From Liquidambar formosana (lineage: Eukaryota > Streptophyta > Magnoliopsida > Saxifragales > Altingiaceae): DNA of 64,000 bases. The translations under genes were made by a program, and so were the position numbers. Position 1 is the first letter of the stretch. Each line of letters starts with the position of its first letter. The notes beneath the pieces were generated by a model. The model was not told the DNA's origin. It worked only from the letters and a program-made list of their open reading frames with translations, and ran no database searches. The stretch spans positions 124,001 to 188,000 of the forward strand of contig CM077832.1 in assembly GCA_039720395.1 (NCBI GenBank). The letters run 5' to 3'. Positions 1 through 11,859 of the stretch are shown here, one piece after another.

Positions 1-503
1 GCCCATATGCAACATTTTGGGTCAATTTATCATAATAGTTGTTCTGTAGTTCTGTTGAACTAACAGCTTAAAAGAAATCAAGCACCATGTAGTCACCAGA
101 ATGGCAGTATCATTGATGCATGTGACCTCATATGGATGTTGTTGCTCATTCATTTGCAACTATAATTTGCTGATGGTATGTTCAGACAACTCAGGTATGC
201 AGTTCACCCCACCAACACAAGTTACAGATCTTTTCTCTACAACTAACCTAAAAGGGGAATATAGCAGTGGAAGGCCAACCTTCTTGATTTTCTGCTCTAG
301 GATATACTAGGATACGTCCCACCACATTGAGAAAAGAAGCACAAACATGCTGTTCTGCACTAATTCTTCATCTAAAACATCCCAAACATATCAAAAACCA
401 CCTAAGACCATATTCATTAAAATATTCTTTTATCAAATCCATCCACATTCTACTAGACTATTCCCTCACTTTTTACATTTTACAACATCCAACTTACACT
501 TAC

Positions 504-551
<48 letters not shown>

Positions 552-1147
552 ATCCAACTTACAAAAGATGAATTCTCATTGCCATTACCATTGGTGTTTC
601 TTTGAAATCCTAAGCCATTTAAATCCAATATTGAAATATATCCCACAAAAAATCATTAATTTAATTATAAAAAATACTAAACTTTTATGGAACCATATCA
701 AAACATCCATGTGAGCTTGACAAGAAAACATTTTTCAAGAATCCTCACCAAAGAGATATGCAAAAGTGTTCTGCTTATTGAAAGGTCACCATCAAATTCA
801 TAAATGGAGGTCTAAACAACTGTATGTCATGGGTTTTAAAAAAAAGCCAAACAAAACTTGCAGAAGAAGGATAGCACTATCAATATGTAATACCATCTCT
901 TCTATGGGAATGTTCATCCAAGAAAATTATTTTGTTACAAAAAAAAAAATAAAAATGACGATGATGATTGCAAAAGAACAGTGACTAAAACCCGTGCTGA
1001 TGAATATGTTGCACATGTTTTTATTGGGCATTTAATGCAAAAAAAATTGTCTAAAAGAAGAGTGTTGAAAAACTGGTTAAGAAAACAATAAAGTAGCACA
1101 AGTTACACAAAAGCTATGTATAACTATTAGGACAAAGAACACAACAC

Positions 1148-4100
1148 CTTATCAGCTGCTGCTTGTAAGGTAACATGGTCACCCCATTCACCAGATCTGC
1201 ACCATGCAGGAAATTAGAGTTAGAAACAGAAATCTTTCCTACCAGTACATTGATGAAGTACAAACAAACCATGATGTAAATGCATTATCTAAAGGCTTCT
1301 TAATGCATTGAAATGATGGAAGTAATGACCCTTGGATAGTACCCTACTTTGCCATTTTCTTGTAATAGCGCTTGTACTTCATTGGGACATAGCCTTCATA
1401 AAGTGAACGGTAGTCTTTGAGCTGGAACCAGAAAAATTAATGAAGCAAAAGCAAACCCAAATTAGTGTTTTCACTTATCTGATAGATTACTTACTGCACC
1501 CTCCACCTGCCCCCGACATGGAGGCTTTGTAAGCAATCACATAGAGGCATGTCAACATCACAATGGGATAAACCATCATATAATGGATCAATTTGGTATA
1601 TAAAGTTTACCAGCCAAAAACACAAAACAAAACAAAAAGAACACAAAGCGATCATAACAATTGCAGAATTCGTCAACATCACTAAAACACACACACACAG
1701 ACACACACACACACTTAAGAAGACTAGATATAGCACATGTGCGTTGCACGTGAATATTTTTAAATAATATTAGTTATACAAAATAATAAATACATAAAGA
1801 TTTTATATTTTTTCATAAAAGATAAAGTTTAAAATTCAAAAGTACTTTTTTTTTTTTTTTTAATAATCAAAGTTGTCAATGAAAGATTAAAAACTCTTTA
1901 GATATACATTTAGAATTTTTTTTTCTTCTTCATAAAACGGAATATTCAAAGAGTTTATATTCATATATATTATCATGCAACTTGATAGGTGCTCTAGGAA
2001 AAAGAATTTGAGTAAGAATTCAACTTTAATTTGTTAAGAGTTTGACTTAAAATATAACTTTCATTTGTTACCAAATGATAAGAATGTTTACTATGTGTTT
2101 CAATTAAAGGAAAGGTCGATATGTATTTTTTTTTTTTTAAATAAGGGTATATTTGTCGTTCAAAAGTTTTTCTGAGATTCAGCCTTTTATAGGTAGTACA
2201 GATAAAATGATAACCATTAGGGTCCATTTCTCTTGGGGAATTGGATTTGATCCTTGGATTTCAAATTCAAATAACTAAAAATCATTGGATTGGAGATATG
2301 TGAAATTAAAAATCGACTGTTTGAATGAACCATGTGAAATCCTTTAAAAATTAGTGCTGTAAGTTTAATATGAATTTAATATTGAAGCTAGAATTGGCGA
2401 TGAAGACAAGCTGGTGGTGGTTATGGGATTTTGAAAGTAACAGGGGCTGTGGGGGGGGGGGGGGGGGGGGGGGGGGAGGATGGTTGCGATGGTAGGGTGG
2501 GGCTGATGGTGGTGTAAGATTGCACAGGTGATGATTGGGGTGGTGGAAAAATGGTGATGGTGGTGGTGGCAATGATGAAGCTTTGAAAGTATTAGAATTG
2601 GCAGCTAGCCGGCTGTGGTGGTGGTGGTGGTTGTAGTGAAAGGTAGAGATGGTGGCAAGATGGTGATAATGGTGGAGGGGTTACAAAATGAGGTGGTGGT
2701 GGCTATAGTGTCTTGGCGACACTGGTGGAAATGATATATTGGAGGCATTTACATTTAGGCTATGTTTGGTATACCGGATAGGTCGGATAGGATAAACATG
2801 TCATTTTTATATGTTTGGTGCTATTTTCAAATTAGGGATTTACTATCCATAGGATAGTTATATCCTCCATATGTGGGATATAACAAACCCGCCAAGGGAG
2901 GTGGTATATTTTTATCCTAGGATACTATCCCATTTAAAAGAAACAAGGTGATAGAAAAATGTCACCATCTTCCCCATTTCAAACAAAGCAACCAAAGACT
3001 TTTTCTTCATAAAAAAATTCTATCCTATCCAACATTTTAATCCAAGGTACCAAACATAGCCTTAAGGATGTTGTAGCAGAGCAAGTGACAAGTTGCCAAA
3101 GGTGAGGTTAGGGTGGTAGTTATGCTGACTTAAAAGTGGTGGTTCATAAGATGGTAGTGATGGCGGCTATAATAGTTAAAGGTCGCCGAGGTTATGGGCC
3201 ACTTGCAGTAAGTTGAGGTTATTATGAGATGTGAAGGTGGTGCTTGTGCGGTGGTAGGGAAGCTTCGGCATTGGAGGCAGTGATGGGCTGTTGAAAGTGA
3301 AAACAGTGATTGTGGTATTAGAAAGGTCATTGCAGATGGTGGCAGGGAAGTAGTGCGCAATGGTGTCAGGTCAATTGGAGTGGTGGTCCAGTGAAGGTGG
3401 TGGCAGTGCATATGGGTTAGCAGTAGTTGTAACAATTATTGGTTATGGGTTGCCAGTTGTGGGAGGAGCAATGGTGGTCACACATCACCTCTGGGGCTGT
3501 CAGGCAGATCATGCTAGTGGTTGTGGTGGTGATGGTGAAGGTCGCGACAAATTCTCTCATATCCTCAAGAATTTGCAATTATCATCACCAACCTAATATT
3601 TGCAAATCTCCTTTCTTCTAAATAAAATTAATTCTTGAATATGGGGTGATATTCCAGCATCACTTAGTGGATTTTACCCAAAATACAATATTTGGAATAG
3701 AGGCCCCCAATTCCTTGAACGTAATGCACACCTAGACAAATATGATGGCCACTTCAAAGACATTGTACCTGTCTCACTATCTCTTTCCGAACATGTTTGT
3801 GATACTCGGGTGACTTGTACAGCTGGTCTGAAAGTGCACGAAACTGCAGAATAAGGGAACAGATCAATAAAAATCCAAGGATGGGTTTCCAAATTAGTTT
3901 AAAACTCTCACACACCTGACAATTTCCATCTCCTGAGACCTTCACTTCATATAAACCATAAACATTCAGCCTGGGAGAAAATGACAAGCCATGCACTCAG
4001 TAACTTACCCGAGATGAAAAGCTAAAGAAAGCATAATCAACGTATCTCCTAGTGCCTTTATATCAAAAAATTCTAGCATGGGCTTGATAAAACTACAAGT

Positions 4101-4975
4101 TGTAGAACAATTTTGAAGGCCAAAGCAAGAAACAAATCTTCATAAACTTTGTAAGAGTGACGTGTAAGCCTTGAGGCTTTAAAAGAAAAAATCTCATTTA
4201 AAATGTTGGATCTTCTTAGATCTTAAAAGAAAAAAAAAATTGAAACAGTCATCATTGTTAATGTTAAAATAATATCATGCTACAAAATGTATATTTACAG
4301 TTGTAACTAATAAGAGCAGATTAATTTTAATACAACTTTCTCTGATGCACAATTTAAAGGTTGAATTTTAAAGTTGTGCAAATACATTAAATAAGGTTTC
4401 TAAACATAATAAATGATTTTTTTATTTTTTATTTTTTTTTATATTTGTATTTGAAATCTTTCAATTTTCAATATTTTAAGGCCCTGTTTGGGAAAACTGT
4501 AGCTTTTGCTTTTAGGCAAAAACAAAAAAGAATAAAAAGTTACGAGTAGCAGAAGAGAATCAATCTTTGTTTGGAATCTGTTTTTCAAAAGTGCTGTTAT
4601 AGCTGGAAGTGATTTTTTTGTCTGTTTGGGAAGAATATTTGCTAAAGTTGTAATAACCCTGAATTGACTGAACTGCCCCTTATAATAAATGATTCTTTTT
4701 TTTTTTCGGTTGCACTATTTGGTATTAGTAATGATCTTTTTTTCTTTTTTTTTTTTTAATTTATTTATAAATATTAATGATTGGAGGTATCCTAGGCCGT
4801 ACTCTTATCGAAATTTGAGCTCAAACTATTCCCCTGACAGCCTATGTGAGATGTACCCACACAAACAACAATAGGTGCGAGGAGTCAAAACGATAACCTC
4901 TGGAAAACATAATCAAGACTTGACTGCTCGACGAACCCCACAAAGGTGTATTACTAGGGATTTTGCTTATGTTAT

Positions 4976-5007
<32 letters not shown>

Positions 5008-7775
5008 CGCTTAAAACAAAGAAAGAAAGAAAAAAAGGAAAGAAAGAAGAGAGCATGAATTGATATTTTTTCAAAAAAATTATTACAAATCCAAATTTTA
5101 TAGAATCAATTCTTGAAAAAATTCTAACAAGTATAAATCAATAAATATAGGAAGGGAGGAAAAAAAAAAAAAAAAGATTTGAAGTTTAAATTAAATTCCT
5201 ACGGGTCCAAGTTGGTTGAGGTTACCAACATATTAATGCCGGTAGGAGAGGAGAGGACTTGGGTCTAAGGTGGGGCTATTATCGTTTTGTTAAAAGATAT
5301 GGGTGGAAAAAATTGCTTCCATACTCAAGCATTAAAGGTAGTTTTGGAAATATGAAAAGTTATTAAAATTCTCTGCAAAAGCTGACGCCTTGATTCTGAT
5401 TAGAAACTGGGGTAGTCTGCTTATTATAAAATCACTTTTTGAGCTTAGAATTGATTACGATTAAGGCTACCAAACAGGACCAAAAGTGATTTTGGACTAT
5501 CTAAAAGCTTAGCCAAACAGGGCCTAAGAGTCTTTCAAGCAATTTCCCCAAATAAGACAGGTTTTTTTTTGGGGGGGAGAGAGGGGGGGGGGGGGGGGGG
5601 AATCAATACTTCTAAGGAAATTGCTTCGCTACAACCTTCTACTAAGTCCAAAGATTATGAAGTCTGGGACATACCTTTGGAGCAACCGTTGGTGATCAAA
5701 ACTGGCATCGTTGAAGTTAGGGATGTAGGAATTGATCCGTGGTATATGCTGAAATTTAAAATATTTATAATTATTATTACAATGATAGGAGAAATTCACA
5801 AGATCTTCTTTCTTTCATTGAAAAACAGGCAATTTAGATCAATTAAACTACATAAAATCCGAGAACTAAAGAATTTTTCATGCAATGATCATATGGGTCA
5901 GTCAGAAGATAATGCAAAATACAGAAAAATGAAAACTTTCCTGTAGTGAATACACATCATTGTCATCATTTTCATCTAATCCAACTAAAGAAAATCACTT
6001 CATTTCATTCCTTTAGGTATAAAAAGACAAGTGGCAAAATCAAGCCTTACTGTTCCAATCAATCAATTATACAATTAGCTCAATTATAAAGAATTTGCAT
6101 TTATTTAAATGTTGAGAATTTGAGATTATGAGGACAGTGCCAACTATAGAAGACGTCGAGAGATTTTTCGCTCCTGACAGACAAATCCAGAACAATGCTA
6201 CTTTGACTAAATTCCCCATCTAAGCCAAGAATCTCGTCCCCTCTTCCACTCCATTCCCAAGAGGGGGATTCAACTGTCTTCTGAAAAGAAATGCAGCATT
6301 CTCCGGTTACATTTTATTTTCCTCAAAATATTAGGGGAACAACTTGCCCCTTCTGACCTCATCTTAGGCCCAGCCATTGAATGGCTCCCACCTAGAAGAA
6401 ACAGATATTTTTTCCCGTAATAATTTTTCTGGAGAGTATATAGTGCAGACGGCAACACCACGGCTCTCAAAAGGGAACACTACAGGTTCAAATCCTGGTC
6501 CAAGGATATGGTGGGACTCAGCAGTCATTATAAATTCAGCCTATCATGGTGTATGGAACCTTTAAATGTGGCTCTCAAATATATTGTCACAGGATATGAG
6601 ATTATTTCTTAAATTCCCCCTCCCTCAGTATCTCAATGGTCACCATCTACCATGGGCTGCAATTCCTTCCAATGACAGCCCCTCCCTCTTCTTTAATGAA
6701 TAGGGAAACTCATAAAAAGATTGGCCTTTTAACACCCCCTTTATTTAGTGGGTTTGAGTCATACAATCTTTTACTGGATCCCTTTTTCTTAAGAGTGAAT
6801 TTCATCAAGAGGACTCATATAACCTAACATGGAAGCACCTCAACCCCAAGGGATGAACCAGTTTTGGTTCTTGTGGATCCTAAGTCAAGCCCAGTCAACA
6901 GTTTGAGCTCTATCTTTGGAACCGGTGAATAAAGAAATAAGTTTGTGACACTGCACTCAATTAGGAGTGAGTTGAATATCTTAATGCCTCACCTGAGGTG
7001 GAAGCACATAATTGTACAATCAGGTATTCACACCATTCATTTCTAGCCCTGCGGTAGGAAGACTCAGTAATGCCAGTAAAGCACATTTCTCATAGAGATT
7101 TGGTCAGAGCTGTTCAAGAGATAATAAGGTCTTGTAAAATTAAGAATAACAAAAATGAACAGTTATGGTTAAAAGATGAATCATAGTGCAAGAAATGCTA
7201 CCGATTTCCTGGAATGATAGCAGAATTACCAAAAGTAGGGGTTTTAATAATTTTATGCAGAAATATAACAGTGATCAAATAACCTTCTGATGCCATTAAT
7301 AAATAAATTAGATTAAAATTGAACTCTAACCCAATAGGAAACTGCTCAATTTCTCAACCTCAAGTCCTCAACATTATGGATGTGATTCCAATGCGATATG
7401 ACATAAGTAATCTTTACTTTGTAATCAGTGAAAATCCATATTTCTAGAGAGAGAGGAGGGGGGGGGGAATCAGGAGTATAACAAAATTTTGGAATGGCTA
7501 AATCTCATAATAAACAAAATTTACATAACAGAAGCAAAGATTTATATGCTCTATGTACCAAAAAAATAAGCTTTATATGTCAAGGCATTAAGAATGATCA
7601 ATGGTCTTACAGGAACAGGTTCCAGGTTGGAAAGGCGTCTACCGACTGCACCATCTAACTTAGCATACTCTTCTGATAGTACAGCAGCAATCATCTGGTC
7701 ATCCTCAATATCACGTTGACTGCTTAAAGAAGTTGAGCTAGAACATTCACCCACACTCTGGGTTCCATTGCTCAT
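1148..7775 (-). CDS. OTU-domain cysteine protease (deubiquitinase), OTU9/11/12-like; 3' end beyond window
   Basis: Assembled from six minus-strand coding exons: 7775-7611, 5748-5675, 3970-3916, 3843-3769, 1421-1348 and 1196-1148, all with GT-AG borders and compatible phases, giving 164 codons in the window. Residues 1-55 are a Ser-rich N-terminus ending NLEPVP. The OTU fold then starts (HIPRINSYIP, DHQRLLQRLNVYGL). The catalytic Cys motif DGNCQ is at residues 94-98 (Cys97), followed by FRALSDQLY, YEGYVPMKYKRYYKKMAK and GEWGDHVTLQAAADK. The exon with the catalytic His was not found in bases 1-1147 and must lie to the left. Known for the family: plant OTU proteases remove ubiquitin from proteins, mostly in cytosol and nucleus. 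The ATG at 7775 (MSNGTQSVG) was chosen because no upstream in-frame ATG is visible. A noncoding 5' exon probably ends at the donor at 9822. The introns are large and hold MITEs and GGT-rich repeats. Confidence 0.92.
2420..3540. repeat. GGT/GTG-rich low-complexity region with a 26-base G run
   Basis: Degenerate GGTGGT and GATGGTGG triplets recur on both sides of the 2758-3061 MITE. A run of 26 consecutive G occupies 2451-2476. Such runs can form G-quadruplexes and are also prone to sequencing and assembly error. Confidence 0.7.
2758..3061. mobile_element. Tourist/PIF-Harbinger-like MITE (304 bp)
   Basis: Terminal inverted repeats GGCTATGTTTGGTA at the left and TACCAAACATAGCC at the right are perfect over 14 bases. 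The element is flanked by a TTA target duplication (2755-2757 and 3062-3064). The inside is AT-rich with repeated GGATAGGATA-like words and no ORF. TTA duplications are typical of the PIF/Harbinger superfamily. Confidence 0.88.
4480..5524. mobile_element. Tourist/PIF-Harbinger-like element (1045 bp, non-autonomous)
   Basis: The left end GGCCCTGTTTGG and right end CCAAACAGGGCC are perfect inverted repeats of 12 bases, flanked by TAA on both sides (4477-4479 and 5525-5527). It sits inside an intron of the OTU gene. The inside is AT-rich with long T runs (about 4977-5007) and no transposase ORF. A second, imperfect end-like motif (CTACCAAACAGGACC) at about 5467-5481 hints at a nested or degenerate terminus. 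Confidence 0.85.
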
Positions 7776-8389
7776 AATGTAGCCTGGCAATAGCTGACAG
7801 CTTCTTCACACAGTAAGACCAACACCAACAACAACAACAATAGTGGCTGTTCACTGATAAGCTGCAAGAGTAAAAAGCCTCACTGATATGATTCCACAAA
7901 TATGATACTGATATTAAGTAATGAAGAATATAACCTATTTCTATCTATTTAATCTGAATGGCATATCGTTGTAAGTTGATAAAAGGTGAAATATAATAAA
8001 TAATGAAGCTCAAGACCACCCAATCACGAGATACTCATTCTGTTCATGTGTCCATCGTCAAATAATGGTTAGAAATAATAGGATCTCTATATATGACCAT
8101 GGTTGAAGTAATAGCCTTTCTAACCCACAATGCAGTGATTAATAACTTTGCACCTCATAGAAGTGTTGCCCCATGTATTTAGCAACCTAAAATTCCATAT
8201 TCTGTCACATAATCACATTCCACCCTTTCCCTAGCAAAGATATTGTCCGCTTTGGGTTACTCCTCACTGTTGAGTATGGAGCCTAATAAAATGAAGAATA
8301 CTGAAGGGGCCCTTTTCTGAGAAGCAGAGCAGAACCAGCTCTCTACTCACTATTCGGGCGGGCCCATCTAGGGGTTCAAGAGGCAAAAT

Positions 8390-8960
8390 TTTGAACAGGT
8401 CTTGTAAGGGTAATTTCGGATTTTTAACTAGGGCACACTTCATAACCCTCGATGTGGGCTATATATATACTGCTAAGCCGTCAGTGGGTGTGTGTGTGTG
8501 TTGTAAAAACACAGATTTTTTTTCTCTCTTCTATAGTGGATTGGGTGTGGGCCTTGAACATAGGCGAGTTTGCTGAACCACGTATATCGTTGTTTTTGTG
8601 TTCTATATTTTCGTTTGCTTGCTATAGGTTTGCGTAGTTGAGATAGACTAGGTTATTGTTTATCTCCCAACACTCACGGCTTTAAAACGCATCGTTGCAA
8701 ATTAAGGATGTGAGTCTCCATATATAGCCCAATGACCCTCTCTACCAAACGATGTGAGACTAAGTACATGGACTTAGCACCTCATCCATCTTGGCTTCTT
8801 TGCCTCAGGAATCTTAGGTCTTGGATCTTGGGTCTTGGTCACCACCATCCACCCGCTGAAAGGCCACACTTCCTCATGTGGGACTCGCCCCACCACTACG
8901 AGGTAGCTCTAACTGTAATACCATGTTAAGTTTCCAAGCTAAAAGCCTAAGCTTTTCCAA
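8390..8960. repeat. Possible degenerate interspersed repeat upstream of the OTU coding region
   Basis: This stretch, in the long 5' intron of the OTU gene, has phrases that look like old plant repeat sequence: a GT run at about 8488-8501, repeated 'gatgtgagtctcc'/'gatgtgagac' words, and a CCACCACTACGAGGTAG segment. I see no clean terminal repeats or target duplication, so this is only a suspicion. Confidence 0.25.
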
Positions 8961-9821
8961 CAAGGGATGTGGTGCTTCTGCAACAAGAAGATCCCAAGGT
9001 CAAAGACTGGGATCAAATGGACGGGGATGATTATGACCATTTCAATAGGTGGAGTATATATTCATTAAATGGTTAAATATGGTTGTCCCCAAAACCAACC
9101 CCACCCCACCTCTCTTCCCCTCCCCATGGAAGAAGTCAAGTAACAAAAAATTATGAGGCATTCCCAACGAACACAATCGGGAATACAAGGAAAGAACAAT
9201 TTAATCAATAGGTGGCCTACACCAAATAATAAAATCAATTCAATTGATCGGTGGAAACCTAACCTTCCCTCAAGGGCACCAGGTGCAGAAAAAAAGCTCA
9301 AATAAATTAAGGGAAATCGATACAGGACCAAGGGGCATCATCCATACTGTAAAACAATATAATCCCACTGATTTGGTGACATTTGATAAGCTATGATTTC
9401 GCTGCAGTTAATCAAATACCAACTGAACTCGGGAAGTCCAGACCAGGTCTAGGGCATCTTCGTCAATAAACTTTGACTAGAAAGCTAGATCAAATCAAGC
9501 TAGATCGAATCAAGCTTAGGAAGGGGAATGGCAGCTGAAGTAAGAGGTTCCAGAACGAACGAGGAACAACTCAGAATACAAAATTCAAACAAAGCCATGT
9601 ACACTAGAAAGAATGAAAAAATATACACAACACCAAAACGAGATGCAGCGGGGACGAAGAAACTTACAACATAGCAAATAAATAAATAACTAATCGAGAA
9701 AAAGGAAAATAAAAAATCGACCCTCAATCTGAATTCAAACAATATATGTAGTCATGTAGAAATTGGAGAAACAGAGATTCCAGAAGAACACAAAAGGAGG
9801 AAAAAAATGTGAGTCATTTAC

Positions 9822-9960
9822 CTGGGACGGATGATCTTCTTTATGATGTTGGAAATAATGGATTCGACATAAAGACGAAGGAATGAGATTGATATACTGA
9901 GACAACACGCGACGCGTAAGACTTTTCGGCGATGGTTGGGTGGATGGAGGGGAGGCCTAG
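9822..9960 (-). other. Probable 5' UTR exon and TSS region of the OTU gene
   Basis: Read on the minus strand, this stretch ends in a strong donor (CCCAG then GTAAATG at 9822/9821) and lies just downstream of a TATA-rich stretch (about 9985-10003, minus-strand TATATATATAG). It contains no long ORF. It is positioned as the noncoding first exon of the OTU gene. The exact start is a guess. Confidence 0.45.
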
Positions 9961-11859
9961 AGGGAGTTTGGAACAAGATATATTCTATATATATATAAAT
10001 TTATTTTTTGAAGAAAGAGGCGAGGTAATAGGGCCGTGACTGATTCGATTCGATTCGTGTCTAAATAAATCTGCCCAAAGTAGCAGCTGATGGGTGATGG
10101 GGGTGGTGGTGGTGGTTAGCTTTCGCGGTTTCTGGTCTGGGAAAAAGACATCTGAGGGTACATTAAGGTATTCGGGCACGACACGTGGTTTTTTGTTTTG
10201 TTTTGGGTGGGGTTGGCCCAACTTCCTAGCTTCTCTCTCTCTCTCTCTCTTTGTTGGGTACTTGGGTGGGCCCAAACCGAAATCTTTATTTCACATGGGT
10301 ACTTGTGATACTCGCTTTGGTTTAATATCTATCTCCAATTTAGTTCGTTTTATCTTATTTGAGGAAAAAGGAGATTGGGAATGACAATGAATTTTTTTCT
10401 TAATCTACTATCATTTGCTTATCCGGAAAAAGGAAACCACATCTAAACTAGAAAAGTTATCAGTCTTTAACTCTATGAATTCCCCCTGCCCCTGCCTCTG
10501 CCTGGCTTCTTATCATACTACTGTGATCGCATAACTATTGAAAGAAATTTTAGTATTACATCAACATAAACAATATTGTCATTCCTTTTTAAATATATAA
10601 AAAACCAAAAAATAATAATAATAATAATAAAATTTGCCAACTTTTTTTATTAAAAAAAATACCAGCTTCATATTCCAAGGTCATGAATGTGATAGCTTCA
10701 TATTCCAAGGTCGTGAATGTGATGGATCCTGATCTAGTTGAAAATAGTTATAATTCATTTCCTTATATATCATGTTTTTGCATGCATAAGAGTTTATGCT
10801 AAGAGAAAACCACATCTTATACCATATTCCACTAAATAGATATCGGTGTTATGATCCAAGTCTAGGTCTTGACAAAAAAAAATGGATGAGATTTGGTCCC
10901 ATCAGATCTGAAAATATCTCGCTTTTTTTTAATAGGAAGAGATAAAGACTACCTATAAAGTTTGTTTGTTTGTTTTGTAAAAAGGAGAAAGAGAGGAGGA
11001 CTGCTATAATGTACAGCCGCAAGTGGAGAGACCCTTTGCTGCATGATCGATCATCGCCAACACCAACGATGACCGCATCTGCACGAGTCCTCCTAACTCG
11101 TCAACCTTTGTACGAAATAGATACCTACTACAATAGTCCCTTTACACTTCCCATCCCACCTCTGGCTTCTGATATGATAAATCAAATTGATAATATTTTA
11201 CATAATCCTGGTTATTTGCCCCTTTTTTTCTTCTGTCCTCCTCCTTCCTATTGAGAGATCATTATCCTAATTAACTATTTCTATACGATTGATTGAGGCA
11301 ATAATCAACTGCTGGGGCATGTCCTCGCATCTTGTAAAATGACACCGCCATTGAGATTACATGACGTGATAACGTCCTCATGCAATGAGGAGATAAGGTT
11401 GGGTTTGGCATCATAATCTAAGGGGATATAAAAGGAATTTTTTGTTTATATATTGAAATAATGAGGGCATCTTTGGACTTTTCAAACACTCATTGAAGTG
11501 ATCCACAGCTTCCCCCATTGCATTTTGAGAAATGCGCCCCAGATGGTGCTTCTCGCAAACAAGCATTACGGTGCGCCAAACTCCACATTCATGTCCACCC
11601 AAAATGCTCAAAAGAACTTTTGTGCTTCAAACGCAGTTTTTGGCATTTGAAAAGCCCTCGCAAACAGGCCCGTGCGCATGAATTTTTCTGATGTTCAGTA
11701 CAGTAGCATGTTTGCAAAAACGGCAACATGCCTAGGACCAAATACACTACTATATAGTATCTATTTTTCCCTTTCTTGGCAGAACCATAAAGAAGGTTTA
11801 TAGAATACAATATAGAACAAGTAATAAATTAAAGGCTTTACCAGATTCTTACCAAATCA
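9961..11859. other. Intergenic region between the OTU and INTS7-like genes
   Basis: No supported gene. It holds GGTGGT and CT microsatellites (10094-10120, 10232-10250), an ATA run (about 10612-10630) and a perfectly placed 30-bp tandem duplication (10664-10693 and 10694-10723, one base different). Short ORFs here are not conserved-looking. The right part would contain the 3' UTR of the minus-strand INTS7-like gene. Confidence 0.6.
10664..10723. repeat. 30-bp tandem duplication
   Basis: Two adjacent copies of a 30-bp unit beginning AGCTTCATATTCCAAGG differ at one position (TCATG versus TCGTG). Confidence 0.85.

Larger units (their letters stand above)
1422..3768. other. Intron of the OTU gene containing a MITE and G/T-rich low-complexity DNA
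   Basis: No coding exon is visible between the exons ending at 3769 and starting at 1421. The intron holds CA-rich repeats (about 1686-1712), a Tourist-like MITE (2758-3061) and, over about 2400-3540, many GGTGGT-type triplets. The triplets create long spurious ORFs on both strands. Confidence 0.6.

Noticed and set aside
327..605. ORF with a long lysine run
   Set aside because: Produced by a poly-A tract (504-550); no coding character.
3130..3596. His/Val/Gly-rich ORFs on both strands
   Set aside because: They come from GGT-type low-complexity DNA in an OTU intron.
5569..5946. 125-residue plus-strand ORF
   Set aside because: It is the antisense shadow of the OTU exon at 5675-5748 plus flanking intron.
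6430..6530. GGTTCAAATCC box B-like word, possible tRNA or SINE
   Set aside because: No box A at the right distance and no cloverleaf could be drawn.
10094..10384. 96-residue plus-strand ORF upstream of the OTU gene
   Set aside because: Built on GGTGGT and CT microsatellites; no domain.
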